From: Paenibacillus glycanilyticus
GTDB lineage: Bacteria; Bacillota; Bacilli; Paenibacillales; Paenibacillaceae
Assembly (NCBI RefSeq): GCF_030161375.1
Contig: NZ_BSSQ01000003.1
Coordinates: 141,861 to 205,860, forward strand
Reading direction: 5' to 3'
DNA: 64,000 nt
Shown: in pieces, positions 26,131 through 38,734 of the stretch
Layout: each line of letters opens with the position of its first letter
How positions within the stretch are numbered: position 1 is the first letter of the stretch
The notes under the pieces: model-generated
The model's database searches: none
What the model was told of the DNA's origin: nothing
Seen by the model: only the letters and a program-made list of their open reading frames with translations
Translations under genes and position numbers: made by a program

Positions 26131-27150
26131 TTAATTGCTTGCCGCCGTAATCTCGCCCGCGAGACAACGCTCAATATATTCATGAACCTGCGGTGCTTTG
26201 GGCATCGCATCCGAACAGCTGTGACTGGAGATGACGATGCAGGCAGCCGCGCTGCCAAACTCCATGCTGGCGCTAATCTCCCACCCCTGCATAAGGCCGT
26301 ATAGAAAGCCTGCTGCGTAAGAATCTCCCGCCCCAAACGTTTTCACCACTTTGGCGGGGAAGCTTCTTGCCCGGTGAGAGGCACCATCCTTCGTATAAGC
26401 GATGGAACCGTCCTTGCCGTGTTTAATGATCACAATGTCAGCCGAATGATCGAACCATTTTGCCGCCGTTATATGATCGTCCCGCCCCGGGTTATTCCCA
26501 AGACGTTCCATCATATCGAACTCTTCCCTTGTGCCGATGATGATGTCGCATTTCTCCGCGGCAAGATTATAATAGACAGCCGTTTCTTCGTCCGAAGTCC
26601 AGGTATAAGGACGATAATCGAGGTCAAACGCGATAACTGCCCCATGTTTCTTGGCGTAATCAAGCGCTTGGAACACCGCTTCGCGGGAAGGGCTTTGGGC
26701 CAGCGCCGTACCGGAGATGAGGAGGAGCTTGGTTGCCGCAATAAGTTCTTCCCGTACTTCCCCCGCTTCAAGAAGCAGATCGGCTACGTTATCCCTGTAC
26801 ATGAGAATGCTGCAATCCGTTGGGCTCTTAATCTCGGTAAAAGCAAGTCCCGTAACCGCCCCGGACTGATCGACCGTCACGCCCGAGGCATCGATGCCCT
26901 CCTTGTTCAGATAACCGGTAATGAACCGTCCCATCTGGTCATTCGCAACCTTGCCGATAAAGGCTGTTTTGAGGCCAAGCCTGGACATTCCGATACAAAT
27001 ATTGGCAGGCGAACCGCCGACATATTTGGTGAACGTAACGGTCTCCTCCATCGGCCGGTTAATTTCATTAGCGTTCAAATCGATGCACAGTCGCCCTACA
27101 GCAACAAAATCCAACGTTTTCGCGGCATCAAATCTTGCGGCATTACTCAT
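26131..27150 (-). CDS. iolC: 5-dehydro-2-deoxygluconokinase
   Basis: A 339-residue PfkB/ribokinase-family kinase that phosphorylates 2-deoxy-5-keto-D-gluconate. The PfkB signatures appear as [17 protein letters not shown] (about 43-59) and the ATP/anion-hole motif [17 protein letters not shown] near residues 272-288, with the catalytic Asp in GAGDS. The ATG at 27150 follows AAAGGAG and overlaps the end of iolE by eight bases. The next step, an IolJ aldolase, has no gene in this window. Confidence 0.92.
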   Translation of the reverse strand: MSNAARFDAAKTLDFVAVGRLCIDLNANEINRPMEETVTFTKYVGGSPANICIGMSRLGLKTAFIGKVANDQMGRFITGYLNKEGIDASGVTVDQSGAVTGLAFTEIKSPTDCSILMYRDNVADLLLEAGEVREELIAATKLLLISGTALAQSPSREAVFQALDYAKKHGAVIAFDLDYRPYTWTSDEETAVYYNLAAEKCDIIIGTREEFDMMERLGNNPGRDDHITAAKWFDHSADIVIIKHGKDGSIAYTKDGASHRARSFPAKVVKTFGAGDSYAAGFLYGLMQGWEISASMEFGSAAACIVISSHSCSDAMPKAPQVHEYIERCLAGEITAASN

Positions 27151-28075
27151 GTACGTTTGCTCCTTTCCGTTCTGCTCGCTCGATAAGAGCATCAATATGT
27201 TGAAGGGCATGTAGAGCATATTCGTATGGCGGGTGCTCCGCCGGATCCTGCTCCCCTTCGAGCATCGCCCATCCGTCATATCCTCTTTCCACTAGCTCCG
27301 AAACAATAGGCTGAAAATCTATGCAACCGTCGCCGGGAACCGTAAAGACGCCTTTGCGGATGCAAGTAACAAAATCGGCTGCTTCCGCACGCGCTTCGTC
27401 CAGAACGGCCGGCCTTATATCCTTCAGATGAATATAAGCGATCCGGTCGTAATGCTTACGGAGCACTTCAAGCGGATCCGCGCCGCCATAATACGCATGC
27501 CCCGTGTCATATAATAGCCAAACAAGCGAAGGATCGGTCAACTCCATCAGAAGGTCGATTTCCTCGGGAGATTCCACAACCGTCCCGCCGTGATGATGAT
27601 AGGTCAGTCTCATGCCATATTCCCGGGCAATGCTTCCCGCAGCGTTTAAGCCTTCCGCCAAGCTGCGCCAACCCTCTTCATCCAGGCGAAGCACTTCCTT
27701 CTCGTTTGGCGTGCGCCGCGGATCAAAGTGAAGCGACCCTCCGACCTCAGCGGTGCTGATCACGGTGCTGCCCATCCCGCTCAAAAACTCGCAATGCGCC
27801 CGGTAGGCGGCAAGCTCTTGCTCTCGGTAGGCGGGATCGGACAGCAGCACGGATTTCCACTGGGACACAAGCTGAATGCCGCGGGACGATAGCTCCTGCT
27901 TCAGCACCTCAAGGTCCTGCGGGTATTTGCGGCCCATCTCCGTCCCGGTTAGTCCTAATCTATGAATATCGTCCAGTATCGTCTCATAGGCGGTATCCGC
28001 CCCATGCTCGCGGACATCCTCTCCTACCCAGTTAATAGGATGGATCCCAACTGAAAAAGGTCTGTTGACAGGCAT
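27143..28075 (-). CDS. iolE: Inosose dehydratase (2-keto-myo-inositol dehydratase)
   Basis: A 310-residue TIM-barrel protein of the xylose-isomerase-like sugar epimerase superfamily that removes water from scyllo-inosose. Marks are the start FSVGIHPINWVGED, the metal-site LTYHHHGGTVVE, LLYDTGHAYYGG, and the late VPGDGCIDF. The ATG at 28075 follows AGGAGGGAATTTAAA. It is between iolD and iolC; its last codons overlap the iolC start. Confidence 0.92.
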   Translation of the reverse strand: MPVNRPFSVGIHPINWVGEDVREHGADTAYETILDDIHRLGLTGTEMGRKYPQDLEVLKQELSSRGIQLVSQWKSVLLSDPAYREQELAAYRAHCEFLSGMGSTVISTAEVGGSLHFDPRRTPNEKEVLRLDEEGWRSLAEGLNAAGSIAREYGMRLTYHHHGGTVVESPEEIDLLMELTDPSLVWLLYDTGHAYYGGADPLEVLRKHYDRIAYIHLKDIRPAVLDEARAEAADFVTCIRKGVFTVPGDGCIDFQPIVSELVERGYDGWAMLEGEQDPAEHPPYEYALHALQHIDALIERAERKGANVHE

Positions 28076-28186
28076 TTTAAATTCCCTCCTAAAATGAATG
28101 ATCACCAAATGACCTTTTAAGAAGTCATCGTGATGATTCATACTTCGAAAGCATAAGCCTCTTAAATGCTCATAATGGTTAAAAAC

Positions 28187-30052
28187 CTACAGCTTTCTCG
28201 CCTTGTCCGTTTCCTTCGCCATCTCGCGATGAGCCGCTTCAACCTTCGGGCTTACCGATACGGCAGGCACATCCACGCGCCACCAGGATTCATACCCGGA
28301 GGTATTTGTTCCAGGCAGCACTTTCATCTCTATTAAGGTCGAAACGGTCTCCTCGCGCGCGAGAAGAATCGCTTCGCGAAGCTGTTCCGACGTATGCACC
28401 GTGTAGGTTCGAGCTCCTAAACTGCGAGCGTGCGCGGCAAAATCAATCGGCATATAACTGCCGCTTAGACTGCCGTCCTGCGGATTGCGGTATCGGAATT
28501 CGTTGCCGAATCCGTCGCTGCCATGTCCCCGTTGCAGGTTATGAATACATTGGAATCCGCTGTTGTCAAAGAGCAATACCGTCATTTTCACGCCCTCTTG
28601 AAGGCTGGTTACGAGCTCGGAGTGCAGCATCAAATAACTGCCGTCTCCTACTACCGCGTACACCTCTCTGCCTGGCTCCGCCAGCGCCGCGCCAAAAGCG
28701 CCGCTCACTTCATAACCCATGCAGGAGAATCCGTATTCCATATGGTACGTCCCCGGCTCAACCGGACGCCACAATCGGTGGAGGTCGCCGGGAAGGCTTC
28801 CCGCCGCCGCTACGATGACATCCGAAGGCCGCAGCGTTTCGTTAATAACGCCAAGCGCCCGCGTCTGGGACAATCCCGCTTCATGTTCCGCGGCATACAG
28901 CAGGTTCACTTCGCGATCCCACTCCGCCTTCCACTCAGCTAGCATGCCTCGATCGTAACCGCTTACATATCCTGCCTCATTCAGAGCTTTCCGAAGAGCT
29001 TGAAGGGCCTCAACCGCGTCAGCCGTCACCGCGATGCCGCCTTGCTTCACGGCATCAAACCTGCTGACGTTGATATTAATAAACTCAACATTCTCGTTAA
29101 CAAATGCAGACTTGGAGGAGGTGGTAAAATCCGAATATCGCGTGCCGATCCCGATCACCACATCGGCTTCCTTCGCCAGCCGGTTAGCCGCAAGCGTCCC
29201 CGTTACGCCAACTCCGCCCATATTCAGAGGATGATTCCACGGCATGACGCTCTTGCCAGCTTGCGTCTCGGCTACCGGGATGCCAAAAGCCGTCGCAAAA
29301 GCCATAAGTTCCTCAGCGGCTCCGCTGTAATGAACGCCTCCGCCGGCGATAATGAGCGGCTTCCGTTTGCCGGCTAGAAGATTAACCGCAGACCGAATCG
29401 CATCCGTTGCGGCAGGACGGCGTTCGATCACATGTACTCTCTTCGCGAAAAAAGCTTCCGGATAGTCATAGGTTTCCGCCTGCACGTCTTGCGGCAGCGC
29501 AAGCGTAACAGTCCCGGTCTCGGCAGGGTCGGTCAGAACACGCATCGCCGACAGCGCAGCCGTCATCAGTTGCTCCGGACGGACAATCCGGTCCCAATAC
29601 CGGCTTACAGGCTTAAAGGCATCTACCGCGGACATTGTGTAATCCCCCGGGTTCTCCAACTGCTGCAGAACCGGGTCGGGTTGCCGGCAAGCGAAGTTAT
29701 CGCCGGGAAGCAACAGCAGAGGAATCCGGTTCACCGTTGCGGTACCGGCTGCCGTCACCATGTTAAGCGCGCCGGGGCCAATCGAGGAAGTGCAGGCGAA
29801 GATCTGCTTCCTTCCGCTCTGCTTGGCAAACGCCGTCGCCGCATGCGCCATGCCTTGTTCGTTTTTACCCTGAATAAAGGTCAAACTTCCGGGGCTGCGC
29901 TCCAGTGCCTCGCCTAATCCCGTTACATTACCGTGACCGAAAATGCCCATAACGCCCTTTACGAATTTGGTCTCCGTTCCGTCAACCGATACGTATTGGT
30001 TATCCAGAAACCGAAGCAGCGCCTGAGCCATCGACAATTTGATCGTATTCAT
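28187..30052 (-). CDS. iolD: 3D-trihydroxycyclohexane-1,2-dione hydrolase (ring-opening)
   Basis: A 621-residue thiamine-diphosphate enzyme opening the inositol-derived ring to 5-deoxy-D-glucuronate. The layout is the acetolactate-synthase fold: an N-terminal PYR domain with the catalytic Glu region ([13 protein letters not shown]), a middle nucleotide-like domain, and a C-terminal PP domain with the ThDP motif [25 protein letters not shown] occurs at 30055/30052; GGCGGTAG spacing favours the second. It is the first gene of the operon, just behind a palindromic operator. Confidence 0.92.
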   Translation of the reverse strand: MNTIKLSMAQALLRFLDNQYVSVDGTETKFVKGVMGIFGHGNVTGLGEALERSPGSLTFIQGKNEQGMAHAATAFAKQSGRKQIFACTSSIGPGALNMVTAAGTATVNRIPLLLLPGDNFACRQPDPVLQQLENPGDYTMSAVDAFKPVSRYWDRIVRPEQLMTAALSAMRVLTDPAETGTVTLALPQDVQAETYDYPEAFFAKRVHVIERRPAATDAIRSAVNLLAGKRKPLIIAGGGVHYSGAAEELMAFATAFGIPVAETQAGKSVMPWNHPLNMGGVGVTGTLAANRLAKEADVVIGIGTRYSDFTTSSKSAFVNENVEFININVSRFDAVKQGGIAVTADAVEALQALRKALNEAGYVSGYDRGMLAEWKAEWDREVNLLYAAEHEAGLSQTRALGVINETLRPSDVIVAAAGSLPGDLHRLWRPVEPGTYHMEYGFSCMGYEVSGAFGAALAEPGREVYAVVGDGSYLMLHSELVTSLQEGVKMTVLLFDNSGFQCIHNLQRGHGSDGFGNEFRYRNPQDGSLSGSYMPIDFAAHARSLGARTYTVHTSEQLREAILLAREETVSTLIEMKVLPGTNTSGYESWWRVDVPAVSVSPKVEAAHREMAKETDKARKL

Positions 30053-30084
30053 CATCTACCGCCTTTCTAGGAGATAAAAATCAA

Positions 30085-30098
30085 GTTAAGCGCTTAAC
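30085..30098. promoter_or_regulatory. Palindromic LacI-type operator upstream of iolD
   Basis: GTTAAGCGCTTAAC is a perfect 14-bp palindrome with the central GCGC step common in LacI-family sites. It lies 32 bp before the iolD start. It is the likely target of the LacI regulator at the other end of the operon. The 232 bp from 30056 to 30287 hold no gene. Confidence 0.6.
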
Positions 30099-30240
30099 CT
30101 CTCAAAAAAAATGACTCTGCTACGAGTTTATGATTCTACAAGGATTATATTCTACGGCAGACGCAAACTTCCTTTTGCATCTGAAGTTATTTTTTTATCT
30201 GATAAGATTTCTTGCTATCGTCAAGCGAAACCGTTATTTA

Positions 30241-30267
30241 AAAACACGCCTGCATCAGGCGTGTTTT
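30241..30267. terminator. Bidirectional terminator
   Basis: AAAACACGCCTG pairs perfectly with CAGGCGTGTTTT around a three-base loop. It is downstream of the GH43 gene on the minus strand, which runs into T's. Confidence 0.85.
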
Positions 30268-30287
30268 TAAATTTGCGTATGAAAGAA

Positions 30288-31775
30288 TCATAGATAAACG
30301 CAAGTAAAATTCGTAAACTGGGCCAAAGCATTCTCACCGTAAGCATACAATCCGATGACAACTCCCGTGAATCCTCCCGCAACCTCGGAAGAGAGATACT
30401 TCGTCTGCGCCGTACCAAGCTCGATTTCCTCGCCGTCTATGCCAAGAAGGAAGCGGTAGCCGGTATTGCTAGCCTGAATCACTAAAGTTGCCTTATCGCT
30501 GCTCACTTTCACATTGCCTACGACGGACTTTAGATCCCCGACATTCAGACGCTGCACAACTTCATAGCCTTCCGTACAATTGCGAATGGCAAAATCATAA
30601 TGATGGTTCTCGTCCATATAGATCGTGATCCCCGCCTCCCCTGCCGATAGAGATACATCGCAAGTGATAACGGCGTTAAAATCCTTCTGGCGCAAACCGA
30701 TAAAAGTCGGCGAATCCGCCTGATCAAGCGAAATTGCCGTTCCTTTAAGCGTCAGCTTGTCCTCTTCTAGTGCATAATGATCCGGATTCGGATGCCGGAG
30801 ATAACACCATTCCTTCTCCCAATCGGTATTGGCAAACGTATAGACTTTCTTCTCCTGCTGAACGATTTCTTCAGGAATAAGGTCCGTCTCAAAGGACGTT
30901 AAGGTTGTCCCCTCATGTCCTGCCGTAAACCAGCCATCCTCCCCGAAAGTCACCGGGGTCAGAAATACTTCGCGACCGAGATGATGGTAAGGGATCCATT
31001 GGCCGATTTGGCGGAAGCCCAGATGAAGCATCCACCAATTGCCGGCTTCGTCTTCGACAAGATCGCCATGCCCTACAGCTTGCACCTCATAGCCGCCTAA
31101 GTTGCGGTTAGTCAATACCGGGTTATGGGGATAAGGCTCGAATGGTCCGGTTGGGGCAAGGCCGCGGGCATAAGTAGCCATATGGCCAAATTCCGTACCA
31201 CCTTCAGCGGCCAGCAGATAATACCAGCCGTTTATTTTATACAGATGAGGAGCCTCTAGATAACGTCCGCCCGTACCTTGCCAGATCGACCGGCTTGGGG
31301 TCAACTTGCGTCCGGTCTCAATGTCGATCCGGCATTGAACGATTCCGGCGATTCCTTCGTCGTCCATTCCGTTGCTCATGAAATAGACGCTGTCGCCCTC
31401 GAAATACAAATCAGGATCGATTCCGCCCTGATCGACCGATACCGGTTCCGACCATTCGCCGTAAATATCGTCCGTCCATACATAGAAGTTTTCCCGCGAA
31501 GTATCATTGGTCGTTGTCATATAGAAACGTCCGTTATGATAACGGATCGTAGGGGCGAATACCCCTCCCGAGCTGTTTACTTTATCAAGCTGTATCTGGC
31601 TTGGCCTGGTCAAACAGTGGCCGATTTGCGTCCAGTTAATCAGATCTTTGCTCTCAAACAGCGGCACGCCGGGAAAATACTGCATCGAGCTGCAAACCAA
31701 ATAATACGTATCGTTAACCTTGCAGACGCTTGGATCGGGATAAAAACCTTTTATAACCGGGTTATTGTATTTCAT
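30288..31775 (-). CDS. Glycoside hydrolase family 43 beta-xylosidase/arabinofuranosidase
   Basis: A 495-residue cytoplasmic (no signal peptide) inverting glycosidase. The five-bladed propeller carries the catalytic base Asp in GFYPDPSVCKVNDTYYL (about residues 10-26), the pKa-modulating Asp in GGIDPDLYFE near 138, and the acid Glu in YLEAPHLYKINGWYYLL near 193. A C-terminal beta-sandwich domain (about 325-495) is the GH43-associated accessory domain. It would trim xylo- or arabino-oligosaccharides. GAGGTGAGACG precedes the ATG. It appears monocistronic. The 285 bp to katG show no other gene. Confidence 0.88.
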   Translation of the reverse strand: MKYNNPVIKGFYPDPSVCKVNDTYYLVCSSMQYFPGVPLFESKDLINWTQIGHCLTRPSQIQLDKVNSSGGVFAPTIRYHNGRFYMTTTNDTSRENFYVWTDDIYGEWSEPVSVDQGGIDPDLYFEGDSVYFMSNGMDDEGIAGIVQCRIDIETGRKLTPSRSIWQGTGGRYLEAPHLYKINGWYYLLAAEGGTEFGHMATYARGLAPTGPFEPYPHNPVLTNRNLGGYEVQAVGHGDLVEDEAGNWWMLHLGFRQIGQWIPYHHLGREVFLTPVTFGEDGWFTAGHEGTTLTSFETDLIPEEIVQQEKKVYTFANTDWEKEWCYLRHPNPDHYALEEDKLTLKGTAISLDQADSPTFIGLRQKDFNAVITCDVSLSAGEAGITIYMDENHHYDFAIRNCTEGYEVVQRLNVGDLKSVVGNVKVSSDKATLVIQASNTGYRFLLGIDGEEIELGTAQTKYLSSEVAGGFTGVVIGLYAYGENALAQFTNFTCVYL

Positions 31776-32045
31776 CGTCTCACCTCAATAGTTAATGGGC
31801 ATGGTGCTGTATCCGCCTTCATTATCTACCATATCCGCAAGGCGATGAACCCTATAAATTAGGCGTAAATTCATATCATTATTTGATTGATTGATAGGCA
31901 TTCCGCCTTTCGAGGCTATTAATTGTCAGATTTGCGTGAAGATTAGATGAAATGTTATTTCTAGTATTGATTCCAAATGTATATAGATTTATAAAGAGGA
32001 TAAGAGCATTTGCATTTAGTTGCTATTGCTACTTCCCACTCATGA

Positions 32046-34253
<2,208 letters not shown>

Positions 34254-34278
34254 TCCTCTAATAAAATAATCTTGAATA

Positions 34279-34330
34279 AGGGCTGACCTTAATGTCGTCA
34301 TGGATGACATTTAGGTCAGCCCTTTTTTTG
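34279..34330 (+). terminator. Intrinsic terminator after katG
   Basis: A long stem, GGGCTGACCT...AGGTCAGCCC with AATGTC/GACATT inside, is followed by seven T's. Confidence 0.85.
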
Positions 34331-34441
34331 TTGCCCGCCAAAAAAATGTCCGTACGATCTATAATCATGTCCTGTCGCGCGCATGCTGGAAATGATTAAC
34401 TATAGGTGAATGCGAATTCAAGCGAAGGGTTGGTGTAATTG

Positions 34442-36286
34442 ATGAAATCGAAGTTTTTTGTAAGCGGTGTCAAAGGAATCGTATTTTTACTTCTCTTGCT
34501 TCTTATCTTGCCAAGTGCGGCCAACGCAACGGCCTCCACGCAAAACAGCAACTTTTACAACGTCATCTTCCAGGACGGCGCGGACCCGTGGATTTACAAG
34601 CATACCGACGGCTTCTATTACTTCACCAAAACAACAGGCGGCGACGTGACAATCTGGAAGTCCCGCTCGCTTACCGGAGTTGATGCCGGCACGAAAAGCG
34701 TCATCTCCACCGGTTGCTGCAACGTTTGGGCACCGGAAATTCATTACATCAATGGCGCCTGGTACATTTATTACGCCAAGGATGACGGCAACAACGACAA
34801 CCACCGCATGTACGTGCTTGAGAACACTTCGGCCGATCCCATGACGGGCACTTGGGTGAACAAAGGACAAATTACCGACTCCACGAACCGTTGGGCAATC
34901 GACGGAACGGTTCTGCAAGCGAACAATAATTTGTATTTCATCTGGTCCGGGTGGGAAGGGACATCCAACGTCTCGCAGAAGCTGTACATCGCCCATATGA
35001 GCAATCCGTGGACAATCGACTCGGCCCGCGTTGAGATCGCGCATCCGACCTATTCCTGGGAGACCAATACTTCTCCAAGCGTTAACGAAGGACCACAGGT
35101 CATCGTGAGGAACGGCGTCATTAGTCTTGTCTATTCCGCAAGCGGAAGCTGGACCGATGGTTATTGCTTAGGACTCGTTACGGCGAATACAAGCAGCAAT
35201 CTGCTGCAGGCTTCGTCTTGGACCAAACGAAACCAGCCGATCTTCCAATCCGGCAATGGCTTATATGGTCCGGGGCATCATTCCTTCACCACGTCTCCGG
35301 ACGGTACGGAGGATTGGATCGTCTATCATACGGCCAAATACGCCGGCGGCGGATGGAACCGTGAAATCCGGGCGCAAAAGTTTACCTGGAACGCGGATAA
35401 CACGCCAAATCTGGGCAGCCCTGCCGCTCCAAACACACCAATCGCGATTCCTTCCGGCGATACGGGCCGCGTTCGTTACGAAGGAGAAGCCGGCGTATTC
35501 GGCGGCGCTGCTTATGCCTCCTCCAGCGCAACCGGCTCCGGCGGAAGCAAAGCCGGTCACATCGACACGGCAGCCAGCTATGTAGAATTTGACGTTTATG
35601 CGGCTTCGGCAGGAGATTACGTCATGTCCGCCCGCACGGGTAACGGAACATCCGGACTGGATTGGTCTAACCTCGTCATGACGGTGAACCAGACCACGAC
35701 CAGCAACTTATATATTGCGAACAAGGGTTGGGAGAACTGGAACGCTTCCATCGCGCGCCTCACCTTAAACGCGGGCTGGAACAAAATCCGCTTCTCCAAA
35801 GGCGACGGTTACGGCGAGCTTGATTGCTTCGACTTGTTCCCAGCTAACCCGGCTGTCGTGTCGGGGGCGGTCTACAAGTTAATCAATCCGGCTAGCGGCA
35901 AAGCGCTTGATGTAGCCGGGGGCAGCACCGCGGATAACGCCAACGTCCAAATTTGGGATGATCTAAACAACGCGCCGCAAGAATGGCGCATCTCAAGCAT
36001 GGGCGACGGTTCTTACAAGCTGATCAATACGAACAGCGGCAAAGCACTTGACGTAGCCGGAGGCAGCACCGCGGACGGTGCAAACGTTCAAATCTATCAG
36101 GATACAAACAATGCCGCACAACGCTGGGCCATTATTAATACCGGCGGAAGCAACTTCAAGCTGATCAACCCGGTCAGCGGCAAAGCGCTTGATGTCGCGG
36201 GTGGCAGCACCTCAGCCGGTGCCAACGTGCAAATCTGGCAAGACTATAATAATGCCGCGCAAACCTGGCAGCTTATTAAGAAGTAA
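34442..36286 (+). CDS. Secreted GH43 arabinan-active enzyme with two binding modules
   Basis: A 614-residue exported multidomain hydrolase. Signal peptide to about residue 29; a GH43 propeller (about 30-330) with Asp in FQDGADPWIYK, Asp in WAIDGTVL and Glu in NEGPQVI; a CBM6/CBM35-like beta-sandwich (about 345-465, starting VRYEGEAGVFGG and ending GYGELDCFDLF); and a C-terminal ricin-type beta-trefoil (about 470-614) with three repeats of KLINxxSGKALDVAGGS and QxW. It would attack arabinan or arabinoxylan outside the cell. The ATG at 34442 follows a GGTTGGTG site. Confidence 0.88.
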   Translation: MKSKFFVSGVKGIVFLLLLLLILPSAANATASTQNSNFYNVIFQDGADPWIYKHTDGFYYFTKTTGGDVTIWKSRSLTGVDAGTKSVISTGCCNVWAPEIHYINGAWYIYYAKDDGNNDNHRMYVLENTSADPMTGTWVNKGQITDSTNRWAIDGTVLQANNNLYFIWSGWEGTSNVSQKLYIAHMSNPWTIDSARVEIAHPTYSWETNTSPSVNEGPQVIVRNGVISLVYSASGSWTDGYCLGLVTANTSSNLLQASSWTKRNQPIFQSGNGLYGPGHHSFTTSPDGTEDWIVYHTAKYAGGGWNREIRAQKFTWNADNTPNLGSPAAPNTPIAIPSGDTGRVRYEGEAGVFGGAAYASSSATGSGGSKAGHIDTAASYVEFDVYAASAGDYVMSARTGNGTSGLDWSNLVMTVNQTTTSNLYIANKGWENWNASIARLTLNAGWNKIRFSKGDGYGELDCFDLFPANPAVVSGAVYKLINPASGKALDVAGGSTADNANVQIWDDLNNAPQEWRISSMGDGSYKLINTNSGKALDVAGGSTADGANVQIYQDTNNAAQRWAIINTGGSNFKLINPVSGKALDVAGGSTSAGANVQIWQDYNNAAQTWQLIKK

Positions 36287-36329
36287 GGATCTTCCAGCAC
36301 TATGGCAGCCTAAAAATACAGTAGAGGCC

Positions 36330-36695
36330 GTCCCAAAAGGTGATCGCTCACTTTGAAGACGGCTCGCATAGCTGATCCATGGTATATTCTCTTCACAAAA
36401 GAAGCCTCTCCTTTTTTGATGGTTGGTCGCACTTCCATTCTAACAAGGATTGGCTTCTTATTTGTTTGTTGTTTAAGTCATTTATTGACAGGTTAAGGGT
36501 AGACGGAGCATTAAATGATTCTGGAGAAGCGAAGCTTATGCTTACGAAGTAGCTTTCTTTCAGAAAGCTTTGAAGCGTTCGCTTTTGTGAAGGGATGCCG
36601 ACCATACCTCGTTGATTCAAAGGAATCCCTGAGCAATGGCGATCGGAAGAACATTTAATGCGCAGGCAACTGTTTAACCCAAATACAAAACAGCC
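36330..36695 (-). mobile_element. MITE-like remnant of an IS1182-type element (copy 1)
   Basis: About 365 bp without an intact transposase. Its left edge (around 36331-36372) and right part (around 36490-36682) are nearly identical to the edges of the element at 43112-43870. Its middle is different and short. The right end, read inward, begins AAAAGGGGCTGT and the left end AGAGGCCGTCCCA, matching as imperfect inverted ends. It fills most of the 424-bp gap between the GH43 and WYL genes. It may move by a full-length relative elsewhere. Confidence 0.65.
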
Positions 36696-36710
36696 CCTTT
36701 TTCTTCTCCC

Positions 36711-37670
36711 CTATTCGTACATAGCAATGACCGCTTTCGCTTGCTGCAGGATCCTTTCAACCAAATGCTCCGGCTGCAGCAGCTTAATTGCTCCTCCATA
36801 ACCAAGTACATATTCCGCTGCTTCCTGTTCGGTATTGAAGCGGAGCGTAACCGGAACCATGCCGTCAGCGGCCTGGGCATCGGCGTCGACCTTTTCGACG
36901 AACCGGTCCGTAAAGGTCAATCGGCCGATAGTTGAAGGATGGACAAGAACCTTCACCTCAAGGGACGGAAGCGATTGGGCAAAATCCGCTTTGCTTCCCT
37001 TCCAGTATGCAGCCAAATCAAACCCGTCCGGCCTTATAAATCCCTCATCCGTTGTCTCCGCTTGCGTAATTCGCGATACCTTAAAACTCCGATATTCTCT
37101 GCTGTCATTCATCGCAACCAAATACCAAGAGCTGCCTTTCGCTACAAGTCCGAGCGGACTGATCACCCGTTGAGAGCTGGTACCGTCCGCTTTCCTATAG
37201 TCGATGGCAAGCTTGCGATCCTCCCACAACGCCTTCTGAATCGTAAGCAGTGATTGGTTCCGATCTGAATTCGGCTTCCACGTTCCGGTATCCATATAGA
37301 TCTTCTCCATATAATGCCGCGCCTCAGACTTGGACGAGCCTGGTAGCGTTGCGAGCAGCTTCTGACGGATATCCAGTCCATTGGGCGCTACGCCCAAATC
37401 ATTCAACATCTGCTCCGAAGGCAGAATAAATAAAGCTTTTGTATCCTCCAGCTTCATTCCGCTCAGCTGCGTCCGAAAGTGATCCATCAGTCTCCATCCG
37501 CCTGTTTTTCCCCGATCAGCGATTACCGGTATGCCCGCAAGACTTAGAGCATCCATATCGCGCAAGATCGTTCGGTCCGAAACCTCGAGCTTGTCCGCAA
37601 GCTCCTTGGTAGTCATTATTTCATGATTTTGCAGCAAAATCATAATACTAAGCAGACGGTCTGCCCTCAT
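36711..37670 (-). CDS. YafY-type HTH and WYL-domain transcriptional regulator
   Basis: A 319-residue regulator with an N-terminal winged helix (residues 1-60, TTKELADKLEVSDRTILRDMDALSLAGI), a WYL domain at about 140-215 (here SSWYLVAMNDSREYRSFKVSRI), and a C-terminal WCX-type extension. WYL domains sense ligands or nucleic acid. It diverges from the SDR gene across 92 bp and most likely controls it. AAGGTGAATTCAG precedes the ATG. Confidence 0.88.
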   Translation of the reverse strand: MRADRLLSIMILLQNHEIMTTKELADKLEVSDRTILRDMDALSLAGIPVIADRGKTGGWRLMDHFRTQLSGMKLEDTKALFILPSEQMLNDLGVAPNGLDIRQKLLATLPGSSKSEARHYMEKIYMDTGTWKPNSDRNQSLLTIQKALWEDRKLAIDYRKADGTSSQRVISPLGLVAKGSSWYLVAMNDSREYRSFKVSRITQAETTDEGFIRPDGFDLAAYWKGSKADFAQSLPSLEVKVLVHPSTIGRLTFTDRFVEKVDADAQAADGMVPVTLRFNTEQEAAEYVLGYGGAIKLLQPEHLVERILQQAKAVIAMYE

Positions 37671-37762
37671 CTGAATTCACCTTCGTATTTTTTTATATAT
37701 GACAAAAGATGTCGTCATTTAAGTTTACAATGAACATAGATGAAAGAAAAGGAGAGTAAAGA

Positions 37763-38677
37763 ATGATGAAACCTTTACACGGAAAAGTCGCTTTAGTAGC
37801 AGGAGCAACACGGGGAGCCGGACGCGGGATTGCGATAGAATTAGGCGCGGCGGGCGCAACGGTCTACGTGACGGGGCGTACCACCCGGACGCAGCGTTCC
37901 GAATATAACCGTGCCGAAACGATCGAAGATACGGCGGATCTTGTAACGGCAGCAGGCGGACAAGGCATTGCCGTTCAAGTTGACCATCTTGTTCCTGAGC
38001 AGGTAGAAGCTTTGGTTAAACGCATTGAACAAGAACAAGGACATCTCGATATACTGGTCAACGATATTTGGGGCGGCGAAAATCTTGTGGAATGGAACGT
38101 TCCCGTCTGGGAACATTCTCTCGAGAAAGGTCTGAGGATGTTAAGACTCGCCCTAGACACCCACCTCATTACGAGTCATTATGCCCTCTCCCTCCTCATT
38201 AAGAGCAATAACGCTCTAATCGTAGAGATGACGGACGGAACCGCGGAATACAATCAGCAGCATTACCGGTTATCGATGTATTATGATTTGGTAAAGAACT
38301 CCATAAACCGTATGGCATGGGCTCTTTCCGAAGAGGTAAAAAAACATGGCTGTACGGCCGTATCCTTAACGCCGGGCTGGCTACGCTCCGAAATGATGCT
38401 GGAGATTTTCAAGGTAACGGAGGAAAACTGGCAGGACGGGGCGGCTACCGATCCCCATTTTATCATTTCGGAATCTCCCCGTTTCGTTGGACGGGCCGTC
38501 GCTGCCTTAGCCGGAGATCCCGACGCCGCACGCTGGAATGGACAATCCCTCTCTAGCGGGCAGCTTGCGCAAGTATATGGCTTTACCGATATAGACGGTT
38601 CTCGGCCGAATTGCTTCCCTTATCTCGTGGAAGTAATCGAAGCCGGCAAACCCGCAGACGTGAGCGGATACCGCTAA
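37763..38677 (+). CDS. Short-chain dehydrogenase/reductase
   Basis: A 304-residue NAD(P)-dependent oxidoreductase of the SDR superfamily. The cofactor loop is GATRGAGRGIA at about 14-24, followed by VYVTGRTTR, whose Arg suggests NADPH preference. The usual NNAG strand reads VNDIWGG, and YYDLVKNSINRMA with the active-site Tyr-x3-Lys lies near 173-185; the SLTPGW turn follows. The substrate is not readable. AAAGGAGAGTAAAGA precedes ATG ATG. The divergent WYL protein is its likely regulator. Confidence 0.85.
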   Translation: MMKPLHGKVALVAGATRGAGRGIAIELGAAGATVYVTGRTTRTQRSEYNRAETIEDTADLVTAAGGQGIAVQVDHLVPEQVEALVKRIEQEQGHLDILVNDIWGGENLVEWNVPVWEHSLEKGLRMLRLALDTHLITSHYALSLLIKSNNALIVEMTDGTAEYNQQHYRLSMYYDLVKNSINRMAWALSEEVKKHGCTAVSLTPGWLRSEMMLEIFKVTEENWQDGAATDPHFIISESPRFVGRAVAALAGDPDAARWNGQSLSSGQLAQVYGFTDIDGSRPNCFPYLVEVIEAGKPADVSGYR

Positions 38678-38689
38678 GGAACGGATACA

Positions 38690-38720
38690 ACAAACGCAGC
38701 CCGTTATAGGCTGCGTTTGT
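38690..38720. terminator. Bidirectional terminator between convergent genes
   Basis: ACAAACGCAGCC pairs perfectly with GGCTGCGTTTGT around a seven-base loop. It serves the SDR gene and the organosulfur operon. Confidence 0.85.
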
Positions 38721-38734
38721 TTATTAAGTACACC

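Noticed and set aside
36393..36620. Protein gene of 75 codons inside IS copy 1
   Set aside because: It is the element's 5' region in an open frame, shared with copy 2, and not a transposase or other recognised protein.
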